Under the pieces are notes generated by a model. It ran no database searches, was not told where the DNA came from, and saw only the letters and a program-made list of their open reading frames with translations. DNA of 64,000 nt from Welwitschia mirabilis (Eukaryota; Gnetophyta; Gnetopsida; Welwitschiales). Position numbers and translations under genes: made by a program. The first letter of the stretch is position 1. Each line of letters opens with the position of its first letter. The stretch covers positions 111,532,893-111,596,892 of the forward strand of contig JBOZIK010000001.1 of NCBI GenBank assembly GCA_051453625.1, in the 5' to 3' direction. Of the stretch, positions 46,078 through 58,337 are shown piece after piece.

Positions 46078-48110
46078 ATGGTAAGTTCTAGTAAAAAGGT
46101 AAAATATTAAAGATTAGCTATTAATAAAAGAAAATATTCAAAAAGATTTAATTAACTATGAACTTAACCCAGGTATGCAAAATATTTTAAGAGTTAAACA
46201 AGATTATTTTTTTTTACACTTATCGTTTCTGAATTTGATTTTTTAAAAGAAAATTTTTCAAAAAATAGTTTAGCAGAAAATGATTTTATTGAAATTTCTA
46301 ATTCATCACAAAAAAGAAATAGATTACTTTGCCTAATCCCCCTATTGTTATTGGAACCTCTACTATTACCCCCATAGATTGAAATACTAGTTTCACTCTT
46401 AAAGAACTTATTACAAATAAGAAACATTAAATCCAAAGCACTTTTGATCTACCTCCTGGTAATGATCTTGAGTTAATTAATTTAAATGATTATCCTGTTT
46501 TTAGTAGAGAAAATAATTAATATCCCCTCCAACATATAGTTAATATTAAACAATTAGTACTTACTTCTAAAAATGGTATAAAATTAATTAGTGATCATAC
46601 TTATATGGTTATTTTTCTCATTATGTTAAAAGTAAAAGATAAACTATGGTTAAAAACTATTCTACATAAAAGTTTAAAAACATAAAACCAAATTCAAGAT
46701 GCATTTATAAAAATATTTATAAGTAAAACAATCACAATAAAAGAAAAAAAGAAGTAATGAATTTTCGACAATAACATAATGAAAATTATGTCTTTACTTA
46801 TGAATGATTTTTTATTACCATACATTCTAACCCTATAGACACTTTCGCTCAAGAAAAATTATTATATTATTTTTTTAGTGGAATTAATAGCCAAACCAAA
46901 TAACTTATAGATTTTTTATGTGAAGGAAATTTGATAAATCTTACTTTAGAAAAAGCATAAAGATTGTTGGAAGAACTTGTAGAAGTAAGTCAAACTTGGC
47001 CTAAATCAAAACCTAAAGAAAATTACATAGTAAGACAAAACATAAGAGATTTTAAAGAAGTTAAATAAGAAAAGGAGGAAGTAAAAACAAAAAAAAAAAC
47101 CAATAAATGTCATTAAGGATTTCACAGCAACACTAGAAAAATATACTTAAATGATCTTAGATGCAAAGGTGGTAACTAAAACAAATGTAGTTATGATTTC
47201 AACTTTTGATTTATATAAAGGTAACTATCATGTAATAAAAGAGTGTCCTTTAATGACTACTTGCAAAGAAAAGATTTATGAAGAGATGTGTGCATTCAAT
47301 CAGAAGTCCTCAAACTTTAGAAACCAAAATCAAAATCAAAATCAAAATCAATTTCAGCCTAGGATGAATAAGCAATCAAACTTTGAATCTTTTGAAAACA
47401 AATTTAAAAACTTTCAAGTAAATCATCCAAATTTTTAACCATTTATAAATAGATTTGAGAATGATAACTTTCAAACAAATAACTTAACTTACAATCAAGC
47501 TACTCAAATTGTCACGTAAGCGTGTCAAACTCACAAAACTAAAATGATTCACTTAGAAATTCTATTAATGAGTTAAGAAAATCTCAAGATAAGACAAATT
47601 TAAACATAGAAATTCTTGTTAATGTTCTTCAACAAACTAGTCTTGCTAATCAAATATCATGAGGATCACTTGTAATACAATCTTTACCAAATATTAATGA
47701 AGTAAGAAAAGATTGTAAGGTTGTAACAAGAAATGAAAATAATACAACACCTCCTACCTATAAGGCTTTAACATTACAAAGTGATAAGAATGATGACAAA
47801 GAAGAGGATATTGAAATCTTAGGAAATCATACTTTCCCTTCTCCATTAAATAAAAATAAGGAAAATTCTTCTCAAAATAAAGGTAAAAAACCTACTACTC
47901 CTTGGCTTAATAGATTAAATACCAATCCTACCTTTGATGAACATCTTAGAAACTTAATAAAAAATGTACGCATAAATTTACCATTTTAAAAAGTTTTGCA
48001 AGAGAATACTAAATATTCTAAGTTGTGAAAAAATCTAATTAGGAGAAAATGAAAATAAACTATACCTAGTAAAGTATTCCTAGCCTAATCTATAACAAAC
48101 TTAGTCTTAT
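46078..48110 (+). pseudogene. Athila-type gag relic
   Basis: The start at 46,078 (MVSSSKKVKY) is shared with the minus-strand copy. The N-terminal half is badly broken. A 95-codon frame (47,151-47,438) carries a zinc-knuckle remnant (DLYKGNYHVIKEC, with the first Cys residues lost) and an Asn/Gln tract. It continues with LRNLI and an EDIEILGNHTFPSP segment (about 47,805-47,840), then SKVFL near 48,070. The minus-strand copy shows the same tail on both sides of the Sirevirus insertion. Confidence 0.8.
47325..47356 (+). repeat. (CAAAAT)n hexanucleotide repeat coding Asn-Gln
   Basis: About five caaaat units encode alternating Asn and Gln next to the Gag zinc knuckle. This is probably a replication-slippage expansion in an already Asn/Gln-rich linker. 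Confidence 0.85.
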
Positions 48111-48600
48111 AAAAATATCTAAAGTTTAAAGATCTAGGAGCAGCAACATATAGTGTCACATTAGGAGGAGATAAAAGAATTAAAAATCCTAATCAATATA
48201 GAAGTAAGTGTTAATATTATGCCTTTACACATTTATCAATGACTTGATTCGAAAGGTAGAATTGAGCCTATAAGGATTATATTAGAATTAGAAGATACTT
48301 CAGTAAAGAAATCTTAAAAGTAATCAAAGATTGGATGATTCAAATTGAAAAAGCATTCTATCTAATGATGTTATTTTAATCGAAGTTGAGCATAATGGAG
48401 GTTATCCACTACTTCTAGGTAGATCTTTTTATGCAACAGTCCATTGTATTATCGATGCTAGAACTGGAATGATGGAATGTTACTTAGAAAATAAGAAGTT
48501 CACCATTAGTGTTTTTGACACTACTTAAAAGGATTTAGATAATGAGTTGAATATTGAAGGAGAAATTAAGCCAACTCTATTTTTATAGCATTATCCACTT
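48111..48600 (+). pseudogene. Athila-type aspartic protease relic
   Basis: A SVNIMPLHIYQ-like segment lies near 48,205-48,235. The active-site D-x-G-A preceding it has decayed (the positions read NIEV), unlike the better preserved minus-strand copy. Farther on, VEHNGGYPLLLGRSFYATVH (about 48,385-48,445) holds the G-R-x-F flap-end motif, followed by GMMECYLENKKFTISVFDTT and EIKPTLFL. Frameshifts are near 48,190 and 48,320. Confidence 0.83.
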
Positions 48601-49850
48601 AAATAAAGATGATTAATACTTCATAAACCTACCTTATTTGACAATCCACTTAAATTAAAAAACTTAAAAGCTTTTGATGATGATCAACTTAATTATGAGC
48701 ATTTAGGTACTAACTATTTTAATTAAGAGAGTAGAGAAACTAAAATTGTAAATTATGTAGGATTCCAAAATCTCAAAAAAATTGAGATTCCTTATTTTAA
48801 GGAAGGTCATCCATCCCAATTGTCTGAATGATAGTCTAAGATGAAAATTAACTTTGAGAAAAATTTAATAAAAAATAAGAATTTGAATTTAAATCTAAAA
48901 ACTTTATCCAATGGATTGAAATATATCTTTCTATGGGATGATTAGAATAAACCTTTAATAACAAATAAGAATCTTTCTTCTCAACAAGAATCAATTTTAA
49001 TTTAACTTTTTAAATCTAAGGTTAATGCGTTTTCTTAATCCTATAAAGATTTAATAGCCATTCCTACCTCCATTATTCAACATAAAATCTACCTTGAAGA
49101 TAATGCAAAACCTATTAGAAAACCCCAACATAGAATAAATCTAGCCTATAAACAAGTCATAAAGGATGAAATCATTAAATTAATGGATGTTAAAATTATT
49201 TATGCCATAGCTAATAGTGAATGGGTTAGCCTTTTGATAATAGTTCCGAAGAAAGTTGGGAAGTGAATAATGTGTATTGATTTTATAAAATTAAATAAAG
49301 TAACTAAGAAGAACCATGATCCTTTACCTTTCCTTGACTAAATACTTGATATAATTCAAGGAAATTCTTTTTATTGTTTTCTTGATGGGTGCAGTGATTA
49401 AGACCAAGTTTATATCGCTAGTGAGGATCAAGCTAAATCTAATTTTATTGCATATTTTGGAACTTTTGCCTTTAAACATATACCTTTTGGACTTTCCAAT
49501 GCATTTGTTATTATCTAAGGTGTAATCATAAGTATATTTTCCAATAATTTAGAGGATTCAATTAAAATTTTTATGGATGATTTTTTAATCTATGATGAAA
49601 ACTTTGAAAAAATCTCAGAAAGGTTAGAAAAAGTCCTTAATAGATGTATTAATAGTGGCCTACATTTGAATTGGAAGAAGAATTTCTTTTTAGTTGATAA
49701 TTGAATTGTCTTAGATCACTACATTTCTAATAAAGGAATTAGGATGGATCCTAAAAAAGTTAGTATCATTAAAAACCTAATTCCTCTAATAAATGTAAAA
49801 TAGATTCAATCTTTCATTGGTTATTATGGTTTTTATCATTGTTTTATTTA
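48601..49850 (+). pseudogene. Athila-type reverse transcriptase relic
   Basis: After a linker (48,600-49,020), RT begins around 49,030 with SYKDLIAIPTSIIQHKIYLE. KPIRKPQHRIN, an IIVPKKVGK segment, FIKLNKVTKKNHDPLPFLD, IAYFGTFAFKHIPFGLSNAF and the catalytic box IFMDDFLIY (FMDD at 49,570-49,581) follow in one largely continuous frame. The thumb segment YISNKGIRMDPKKV is near 49,720-49,760. Several in-frame stops (49,339, 49,516 and 49,849) replace Gln residues usual in the family. Both catalytic Asp residues of the FMDD box are kept, but the ORF cannot be translated through. Confidence 0.9.
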
Positions 49851-50380
49851 AGATTATGCTAAAATGTATAAACCACTTGACTTATTACTTGAAAAAGAAG
49901 CTAAATTTGATTGGAATGAATCTTGTCAACTTTTTTTTAATGCACTTAAAGATAAAATCTCTTGTGCACTTATTATAATGGGACCCAATTGGAATAAATA
50001 TTTTAAGTTAATTATGTGATGCTAGTAACATTTTATGAGTGGAGTGCTTGAATAAAAATATGAAAATAATTTTAAGTTTATATCTTATCATAGTAAAAAT
50101 TTGTCTAAAGCTTAAATAAATTATACTACTATAGAAAAAAAATATCAGTAATAATCTTTTTCCTTGATACATCTAGACATTATCTTTTAGGCTTTCATAC
50201 AAATATTTATACTAATCATGTAGCAATTAAATACCTCATGATCAAGAAATGTTCTAGTGTTAGACTTATTACATAAATCCTCCTCATGTAAGAATTTAAT
50301 TTAACCATCATTAATAAAGCAGGGAAGCATAATAGTATAGCAGATCACTTATCACATATTTCTTCTTTTCTTAATGATCT
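49851..50380 (+). pseudogene. Athila-type RNase H relic, copy 1
   Basis: DYAKMYKPLDLLLEKEAKFDW, then FKFISYHSK and INYTTIEKK correspond to the RT connection and RNase H domain of gypsy elements. Stops are at 50,053 and 50,113. It runs into the 100-N gap. Confidence 0.83.
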
Positions 50381-50480
50381 NNNNNNNNNNNNNNNNNNNN
50401 NNNNNNNNNNNNNNNNNNNNNNNNNNNNNNNNNNNNNNNNNNNNNNNNNNNNNNNNNNNNNNNNNNNNNNNNNNNNNNNN
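50381..50480. other. Assembly gap (100 N)
   Basis: Exactly 100 N, the conventional filler for a gap of unknown size. Confidence 0.99.
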
Positions 50481-51060
50481 TATGGTTTTTATCATCATTT
50501 TATCCAATGTTATGCTAAAATTTATAAACCCCTTCCCTCATTACTTAAAAAAAAGCTAAATTTGATTGAAATAAATCTTGTCAACTTGATTTTAAAATAC
50601 TTAAAGATAAAATATTTGTTGCACCTATTGTAATTGGACCCCCTTGGAATAAAGATCTTGAATTAATGTATGATGCTAACAACATTATTATGAATGGGGT
50701 TCTTGGATAAAAATATGAAAATGATTTTAAGCTTATATCTTTTCATAAGAAAACTTTTTCTAAAGATCAAATAAATTATACTATTACCAAGAAAAAAATG
50801 TTAGCAATAATCTTTTGCCTTTATATACTTTGATATTATTTTTAGGCTTTTATATGAATATTTATACTGACCATGTAGCTATTAGATACTTCATGATGAA
50901 GAAATATTTTAGTGTTAGACTCATTAGATAAATCCTTCTCATGTAAGAATTTACTTTAACCATTATTAGTAAATCAAAGAAGCATAATAGTGTATCATAT
51001 CACTCATCACATCTTTCTTCTTCTCTTGATGATCTTATGATTAATGATTCTTTTCCAGAT
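50481..51060 (+). pseudogene. Athila-type RNase H relic, copy 2
   Basis: Repeats 49,825-50,380 almost throughout, starting at the same 'tatggtttttatcat'. In the first 60 bp I count 11 differences, so it is a diverged copy and not the same locus read twice. It ends in the AGK-like and SHHLSSSLDDL-type segments leading to the integrase. Confidence 0.83.
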
Positions 51061-52409
51061 AAATAACATTTTGTCATATTTTCTACTCATCCTCCTCTGT
51101 GGTATGCTAATATAGTTAATTATCTTGTTACTATAAAAACACCATAACATTGGAATCATAATCAAAGAAAATCCTTTCACCACAGAATAGGTAATTATAA
51201 ATAGATAGAGCCACATCTTTAACATAAGTGCAAAGATCAAATCATGCAAAAATGATTGTCTAAATGGGAAAAATCACACATCCTTCATCTTTTCCATGGT
51301 GGTGTTTATGAAGGTTATTTTAATAGATAGAAAATAGCTATAAAAATTCTTCACTCTGGTTTTTATTGGTCTAGTCTTTTTTAGGAATCTTTTGATTTTT
51401 CTAAAAGGTGTAATGCTTATTAATGTTATGATAGGCTTATTAGTTTTCATAAGATGCTTCGTAAATATATTTCTAAATGTGAACCTTTTGATTATTAGGA
51501 AATTAATTTTGTAGGCCCTACTAAACCACCTTATAATGATAATAACTACATCTTAATAACTGTTAATTATGTTATTAAATGGATAGAAGCTATTCCTACT
51601 TTTACAAATGATGTCCAAACTATTTATACTTTTCTTAGAACTTATATTTTTCAATGTTTGATTTTCCTAGGATTGTTATTAGTGATTAAGAAAATCATTT
51701 AATTAACTAAATTTTTAAGAAATTTCTTTTATCTATTGAAATTGAACATAGAGTAGCTTGTGCTTGTCATTCACAAATCAATGGTCAAGTAGAAAATCCA
51801 AATAGAGAAATAAAAAATATGCTACAAAAAGTTGTCTCTACTAATAAAAAATCTTGGGCTTCTAAGCTTAATGATGTTATTTGGTGTTACCATACTACTT
51901 GGCATAATGCTATTATTTTGTTATCTTACGAACTTTTATACAAAAAAAGTTTGTATTTTATTTGTTAGTGTGTGTTATAACTCTTATCATTCTTCATATT
52001 AACTTAATATTATAGACCTTCATGAGAATATTACAAATAGATTAGCCCAACTTTATTATTTAGATAAAAAATGTACTCATGATATACATCATCAATTAAT
52101 TCATAAAGCCCAAGCTAATTTCAAACATGATAGAAAGTTATTTCATAAAAATTTTGAACCTGGTCAAGTTATTCTTTTATACAATGCTAGAGTACATCTT
52201 TTACATAAGAAGTTAACCTCTAAATGGTTGGATTCTTACCTTATAGATAAAGTACATCCTAATGATTCTATTAATATTTTTAACTTAGATACTAAGAAGA
52301 TCCGAAAAGTTAATGGATAAAGGTTAAAAATATATCAAAAACCTTTTGATGTAAACTTAAACATAATAAAAGAAATTGTCTTAGAGGTTTCTCTTAATGA
52401 AGAGGCTTA
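51061..52409 (+). pseudogene. Athila-type integrase relic
   Basis: The zinc-binding region is partly legible (FLHGGVYEGYFN, then ILHSGFYWSSLF, near 51,290-51,385). The core follows: CEPFDY, INFVGPTKPPYNDNNYILITVNYVIKWIEAIPT (51,480-51,605), in which the first catalytic Asp is Asn. The second Asp (VISD) and the Glu of the QVEN segment are present. The C-terminal part (52,015-52,320) resembles the family's LYNARVHLLHKKLTSKWLDS and ends with a RKVNG segment, then a stop replacing Gln. Frames change several times. Confidence 0.87.
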
Positions 52410-53190
52410 GCTTCCATTCTACCATTATTTGAATTCTCTCTTATCTTATTCTTTTGATGGATGTTATGATATCACTTGATCATCTATTAAACTTAACTTA
52501 TATATTTGCTTTATGAAATTTTCATGACTAGTATTCATACTTGAACATTTTTACAGTGATAAGATTAGATTCGCTCAATCTTAAGACATTTACATATCTA
52601 TGAACTTCATTTTAAAGGAATATGCCTTGGTTTTTGTCCTTTTTTTCAATAGTGTAAGGTCTCTGGTTGTTTAGATATGTTTTTTTAATCTTTGATATCA
52701 CTTATTAACCTTTGTATTTTTGAGTGTATGATTATGTGAAAATTATTTGTGTCAAAAAAAGTAAAAAAAATGATTATGATCTATTATATCTATGTTAAAA
52801 CATATGGTCATTATGATGTCCTACCACATCAAGGTAAATTTTTCTAAAAGGAACATTTGGCAGTGTTAGTAGCTATAAGAACTCCACTAGGGGATAATTG
52901 GTCATGCTTCATGGGTTCTTACGTCTCTGACTTTGTTTACACTCCCCTCATCATAGAAAGTAGTAATGAAACTTTAAGGCTATAAGATCAGTGGTATTCT
53001 TAGTGTCATCAGAGGCATTTTTTATTTCCTATACTGATAGTATTCCCACATGATCACTTCACTTTTAAGGATTTATATGTGTTTTGGGATGTGAGTAGGT
53101 AAGTTTATTTTTAAGCAGCTTCTAATTTTATCATTTATTATTTTTAGCACTTAATCTTTGACATTTATTACTTAATGCAACTGACATAGT
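52410..53190 (+). other. Athila post-pol non-coding region
   Basis: No frame of note. 53,020-53,190 matches 10,000-10,200 on the other strand. Confidence 0.55.
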
Positions 53191-53947
53191 CTTAAGGTTT
53201 AACTAATGATGATAAGGCATCTAAAACAAGCAGAGATTTTTATGATATTACATTTGAAAATAGGATAGATATTATTAAAATTTAAACTTAGAAATTTTTT
53301 ATGATCTTAGAAAGGACATGTTTATTATTATGAGGTGACTGGTCCTCATTTATAATCTTAACTACATAATCAAGTTTATCCCCTTTCTTTATTTCAATAG
53401 ATAAGATTATAAGTTGTAAATATTGGTTTTCACTTTAAAGTTATGTAATCATAGAATTTTGGATGAATAACTTGGTTGGAGATTTGATTATTTCTAAGAG
53501 TATCTATTTATAAGCCATTATTTTATGTATTTATATTTCTTGTAAAAAGTTAAACTCTTTAAGAAATTATATAAGGTTATTATCCTCAATTCTTAAGATA
53601 ATTGTAATTCTTCTAGTCTTTAATGACTTAAATTCATCATCCTTCTTGGTTTACTTAGGGATTTTGAATTATTATAAATATGATTATCATAATGATCATC
53701 TCGAGGTAAGGGCTATAGTTAACCTTATGAATACTTTTGGACTATTCAAAAATAATCAATTTCTAGGATTATTAAGATACTAAGATTATTATTAATTTAA
53801 TCTTTGTAATTATTATGGTTAACATGAATGTAATTTGGTTTATATTTAGGGAGTAGGAAAATTATATGTATAATGAAATACATGACTATTATGAGATATG
53901 ATTAAATTCATACTTATCTATAAGTTAGAGTTATCTTAGAATCTAGT
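53191..53947. other. AT-rich junction between Athila and family T repeats
   Basis: No coding motif; no Athila 3' LTR. The boundary of family T copy B is not visible because the only comparable copy (C) begins at the next N gap. Confidence 0.35.
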
Positions 53948-56460
53948 ATTATCAAGGATATAATTGATTTTACTCAAATTTTAAGATTAGGGATATAATC
54001 GACTTTATAGCTATTAAGAATTACGGTTGTTATGATTACCACTAACTTTATAATTATTAAGGAAAAAGTTTATTAGAATTATAATTAGATTCACATTCTT
54101 ATAAATTTATAAGTGCTTAACATAAATATTATTTATGTTAAGCTCTTACCCTCTTCACTCTTACCCTAGTTAAGTACTAATTTTTTCCCTCTTCCTTTCT
54201 TGTTTAATATTTTTATCTAATAGATACAACAGAACCTTGGACCAAATTATACATACTCCATTATTAGAATTTCTATAATGTAAGAAATATAGATCTTATT
54301 AATATTATATATTTACATATAATTAATTACTAGGTTATTTTTTATTATAAACAATAGCAATGTCATAAGTTTATGCCCTTCATTTCTTATTAGTTTTTTA
54401 TCATATCAAATATATGTTATAAATAATTAAGAAGATGTAAACTTATTGTAAACATACATGGATAAATTTTAAAGATAATACCTAATCAATATAATAAGAG
54501 GTTGTAACTCTAATTAACGACATTCTAACTTGATATATAGCCACCCTCTAGATGTGAGTTGGTTCTACTTTAGACTCTAAACTATACAAACATGGCTGGG
54601 CTTACTTCTTGGGCTTTTACTTCATCTCGATATATCACTAATACAGGTGACAAGAAGTATGTAAGGTGGATGCATGTTTACAAATAACCCATGCTTCCTT
54701 GAAGCATCTCCAAATGGTATAACATGATTTATCAATGCCAATGTATCAATATATTCAGTTGGAGTAAGTTCATACATAGTTAGGGTAGGAGAGTAGTGAT
54801 TAAATCCACTTCCACATGGGTATTATTAAAAAAAATCATGTAACCCACCTTGATGATGAAATATAAGTATAGAGATGAATATTATTAGAATTATTTTAAT
54901 TTATTCTAGTTTGACGAATAAACCTTTCAAATGCATGCAAACAAATCTAACTAATGTGGACATTTAATGAATAATTTACTTGGTGATAATAATACTAATC
55001 ATCATTCGGTTCATTTTATAGAAACTACCATACAAATAAAGAAAGCGTACAAGAACATTTCTTTTTTTCCTTTTTTTAAGACTATAATAATAAAAATCTC
55101 AATAAAGGAAATAATATTTTTTATTTTCTATCTAAATAAAAGAAATATTCTTTTCTTTTTCATTCAATAATAATTAAAAATTATAAAATAATGTATTAAA
55201 TCAAACTAAAATTTACTGGGAGCTATGCCAATCCTAGAAAAATTCTTCCATGCTTATATGATAATCTTCTTGGATTGATGTAAAAAAGGTAAACAAAATA
55301 AAGTATAGCTTAAGCATAATTGTTGAGATATAAGTATTTATCCAAGATTTCATATGGCTATATTATAAATCAGTAAAAATAAGCAGTAAGCTAGAGATTA
55401 TTTATGTTACTTAACTACTAAGTTGAAAACACTTATAAGCATACACATTTAAAGTAAGCTAAGGAAAAATGGTAAAAGAGATATTTATACAATTAAATAC
55501 CAATTATAAATAATTTAACCTAGTTCTACTAATATAAAGATATTTTATATATTTAATTTCCCTATAAAATTTTGTGTAATAGTTTTTCTATAATTTTACA
55601 TATTAACTATAATATTTTTACAACTTACAAAGAAATCATAATTAAAATTTAATGATTAATTAATTATGAAGCAAAAATTAAATTTTACTGTTTTTTCTAA
55701 AAACTTATATAATAGGTTTCTTAAAATCTAACTTCAACTATTTTGGAATTACAAAAGTATTATTTCTAACTTTATCCTTTAAGGCTGAAAACTACCAATT
55801 TTTCTAAAATTATAGTCCCACCACCCTACACTTAAATGATCATAACTTTGATTATACTTGGAATTTTTGAATGATTCAAGAAGTTTTGGAAGCGTGTTCT
55901 ATTTATGACAACTTAGGATACTCAATTTTGTAAATATGTTCATGGATAGGTACAGAAACATAAATTATTTGCTTACTATTTTTTGCATTTATTTTCTAAC
56001 ATATTTTAAAATAATTACTTATGAGAAAAATTGTAGTTTTTCCACTTCCCCATTTATAACACAATTATAAACTTACAAGAAATATTCATAAATTTATACC
56101 TATTAGTTCATGAGATATGATGTTTTTATCTTATGCATCTATTATGAAAATTTAATTCTCACTATAAAAAAATATCACAAAGTTTTTACAACTACTTAGG
56201 CAAGAACATATATCAACAAAATAATAGGTATAATAACTAATTAATTATAGAGAAATAAATCAATTGTAAAAACAAAGAAAATCATTATAGAAAGGAAAAA
56301 TCAAATCAATTCTTACTTTAAGCCTTAAGATTTTCCATGAAAGAATACCAACCTAAAGTAAATTCTGAGGATCAAGCTTTGCCCCTAATAAGATGGTTCT
56401 AATGCATAATAGATAAAAATAAATATAAAACTAAAATAAACATGTGTACCAAAATTTATT
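53948..56460 (-). mobile_element. Family T LTR-like repeat, copy B
   Basis: Aligns with copies A and C. Shared landmarks are 'tatcaaggatataattgatttt' (53,948), 'gagttggttctacttt' (54,558) and 'acaaataacccatgcttcc' (54,680). At the place of the primer-binding site, near 54,145-54,160, only a damaged remnant ('aagctctta' on the plus strand) is left. The high-coordinate end is cut by an N gap. Confidence 0.65.
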
Positions 56461-56560
56461 NNNNNNNNNNNNNNNNNNNNNNNNNNNNNNNNNNNNNNNN
56501 NNNNNNNNNNNNNNNNNNNNNNNNNNNNNNNNNNNNNNNNNNNNNNNNNNNNNNNNNNNN
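56461..56560. other. Assembly gap (100 N)
   Basis: Exactly 100 N. The sequence resuming after it (56,561) is the counterpart of 53,948, so the gap joins two copies of the same repeat. Confidence 0.99.
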
Positions 56561-56757
56561 TATCAAGGATATAATTGATTTTACTCATGTTTTAAGATTA
56601 TTAGGGTGTAACTAACTTTATAGCTATTACGAATTAAGGTTATTATGGTTACAACTAATATTATCATTATTAAGGAGAAAGTTTGCTAAAGATGTAATTG
56701 GGTTTAGATTTTTATAATTTATAAGTGCTTAACATAGGTACTATTTAAGTTAACATA

Positions 56758-56771
56758 GAGCTCTAATACCA
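56758..56771 (-). other. Primer-binding site, tRNA-Met type (family T)
   Basis: The minus strand reads TGGTATTAGAGCTC three bases after an LTR end 'gagtattaca'. This LTR end plus TGGTATCAGAGC arrangement is common in Tekay/Del chromoviruses and gives family T its orientation. Confidence 0.82.
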
Positions 56772-58337
56772 ATTTGTAATACTCTCTTTTATCTCACCCT
56801 AATTAAGCACTATTTTTCCCTTATTTTCATTTCTCTTCTTTTCTTCTTTAATATTATTATCTAACAAAAATAGCAGAGCCTAGGATTAAATTTTTCTTAT
56901 TCCTTCATTAGCCTTCATTAGCATTTCTATATTCTAAGAAAAAAATCATATTAATATTATATATTTACCTATAATTAATTTCTAAATTATCTTAGTTTAT
57001 GAACAGTAACAATGTTATAAGTTTATGTTATTAATTTCTTCCTAGTTTCTATTACAAAAGAAAATACCTTCTAAATAGCTGAGGAGATGTAAACTTTTAT
57101 AAATATAAATGAATAATTTTAAATTTATACCTCATTAATATAATAGAAGGTTGCAACTCCCATTAATGGCATTTTAACTTGATATCTGGTCATGCTCCGA
57201 ACATGAGTTGGTTTTACTTTAGATCCTAAACTATACAAATATGATTAAGCTCAAATTCATAGGATTTCATGTTACCTTAATATACTCATAATACAGGCGA
57301 CAGGTGGTGCATAAGATGGGTACATGCTTATAAATAACCTCCACTTCCTTGAAACATCTTCAAATAATACAAATTAATCCATCGATGTCAAGGGCTTGAG
57401 ATATTAAGTTAGAGTAAGTTCATACATGGGTAGGATAGGAGAGTGATGATCAAATTCACTTCCCTAAGGGTATTATTAAAAAAAAAAAAATGTAATGCAA
57501 TCACCTTAGTAATAAAATCGAAGTGTAGGGATGATCATTATTAGAATTATCTTGATTTATTCCTATTTGATGAATACATCACACAAATGCATATAAAAAA
57601 TTTTACTTGATATGGATATTTAATGGATTATTTACTTAGTTATAATGATTTTAATTATCATTACATTCATTTTATTAAAAAAATTATAAAAAGAAAACAA
57701 GCATACCAGAACATCTCTATATTTAAGATTACAATAATGAAAATCTAAATAAAAGAAATATTCCTTTTATTTTTTTCTTTTAATAATAATAGAAATATTT
57801 AAAATATATCAAATTACATCTTGATAATATACTTAAAGAAACTAAAACATACCTAGAGCTATGCAACTCTTAGAAACATTCTTTCATGCTCATATAACAA
57901 TCTCCATGGATTGGTGTAAACAAAAGAAAGTATAGCTTAAGAATAATTGTCAAGATATAACTCTTGATCTAAAATTCATAGGGTTATATTATAAGTCAAT
58001 AAAATAAGTGATAAGCTAAAGACTATTTACGTTACTTAAACTACTAAAGTGAAAACTCTTACAAGCATACACATTTAACATAAGATAAAGATAAAAGATA
58101 AAAGAGGTATTTCTACAAATAAACTATTACTTCTAGGTAAATTAACTTAAAGCTACTAATATAATATATCTTATATACTCGAATTCCTTATTAAATTTTA
58201 TGTAATAAATTTTCTATAATTTAAAACATTAATTGTAAAATTTTTAGGCTCTAATAAGACATCATAGTTAAAAATTAATACTTAATTTATTATATAGTAA
58301 AAAAATAAATTACAATAGTTTTTCATAAATTATAGAT

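Larger units (their letters stand above)
44372..53190 (+). mobile_element. Athila-type Ty3/gypsy element, plus strand
   Basis: The order is LTR, tRNA-Asp primer-binding site, leader, gag, protease, RT, RNase H, (gap), RNase H again, integrase, then the conserved 3' internal region. It is inserted in the chromovirus protease. The end is arbitrary: no 3' LTR follows, and the sequence passes into family T repeats. The gap with a duplicated RNase H suggests that the two halves may come from different copies. Confidence 0.8.

Noticed and set aside
18309-56771. tRNA-like sequences at the primer-binding sites (also at 22,117; 29,935; 33,415; 45,638)
   Set aside because: Only 13-18 bases complementary to tRNA 3' ends are present; there are no cloverleaf tRNA genes.
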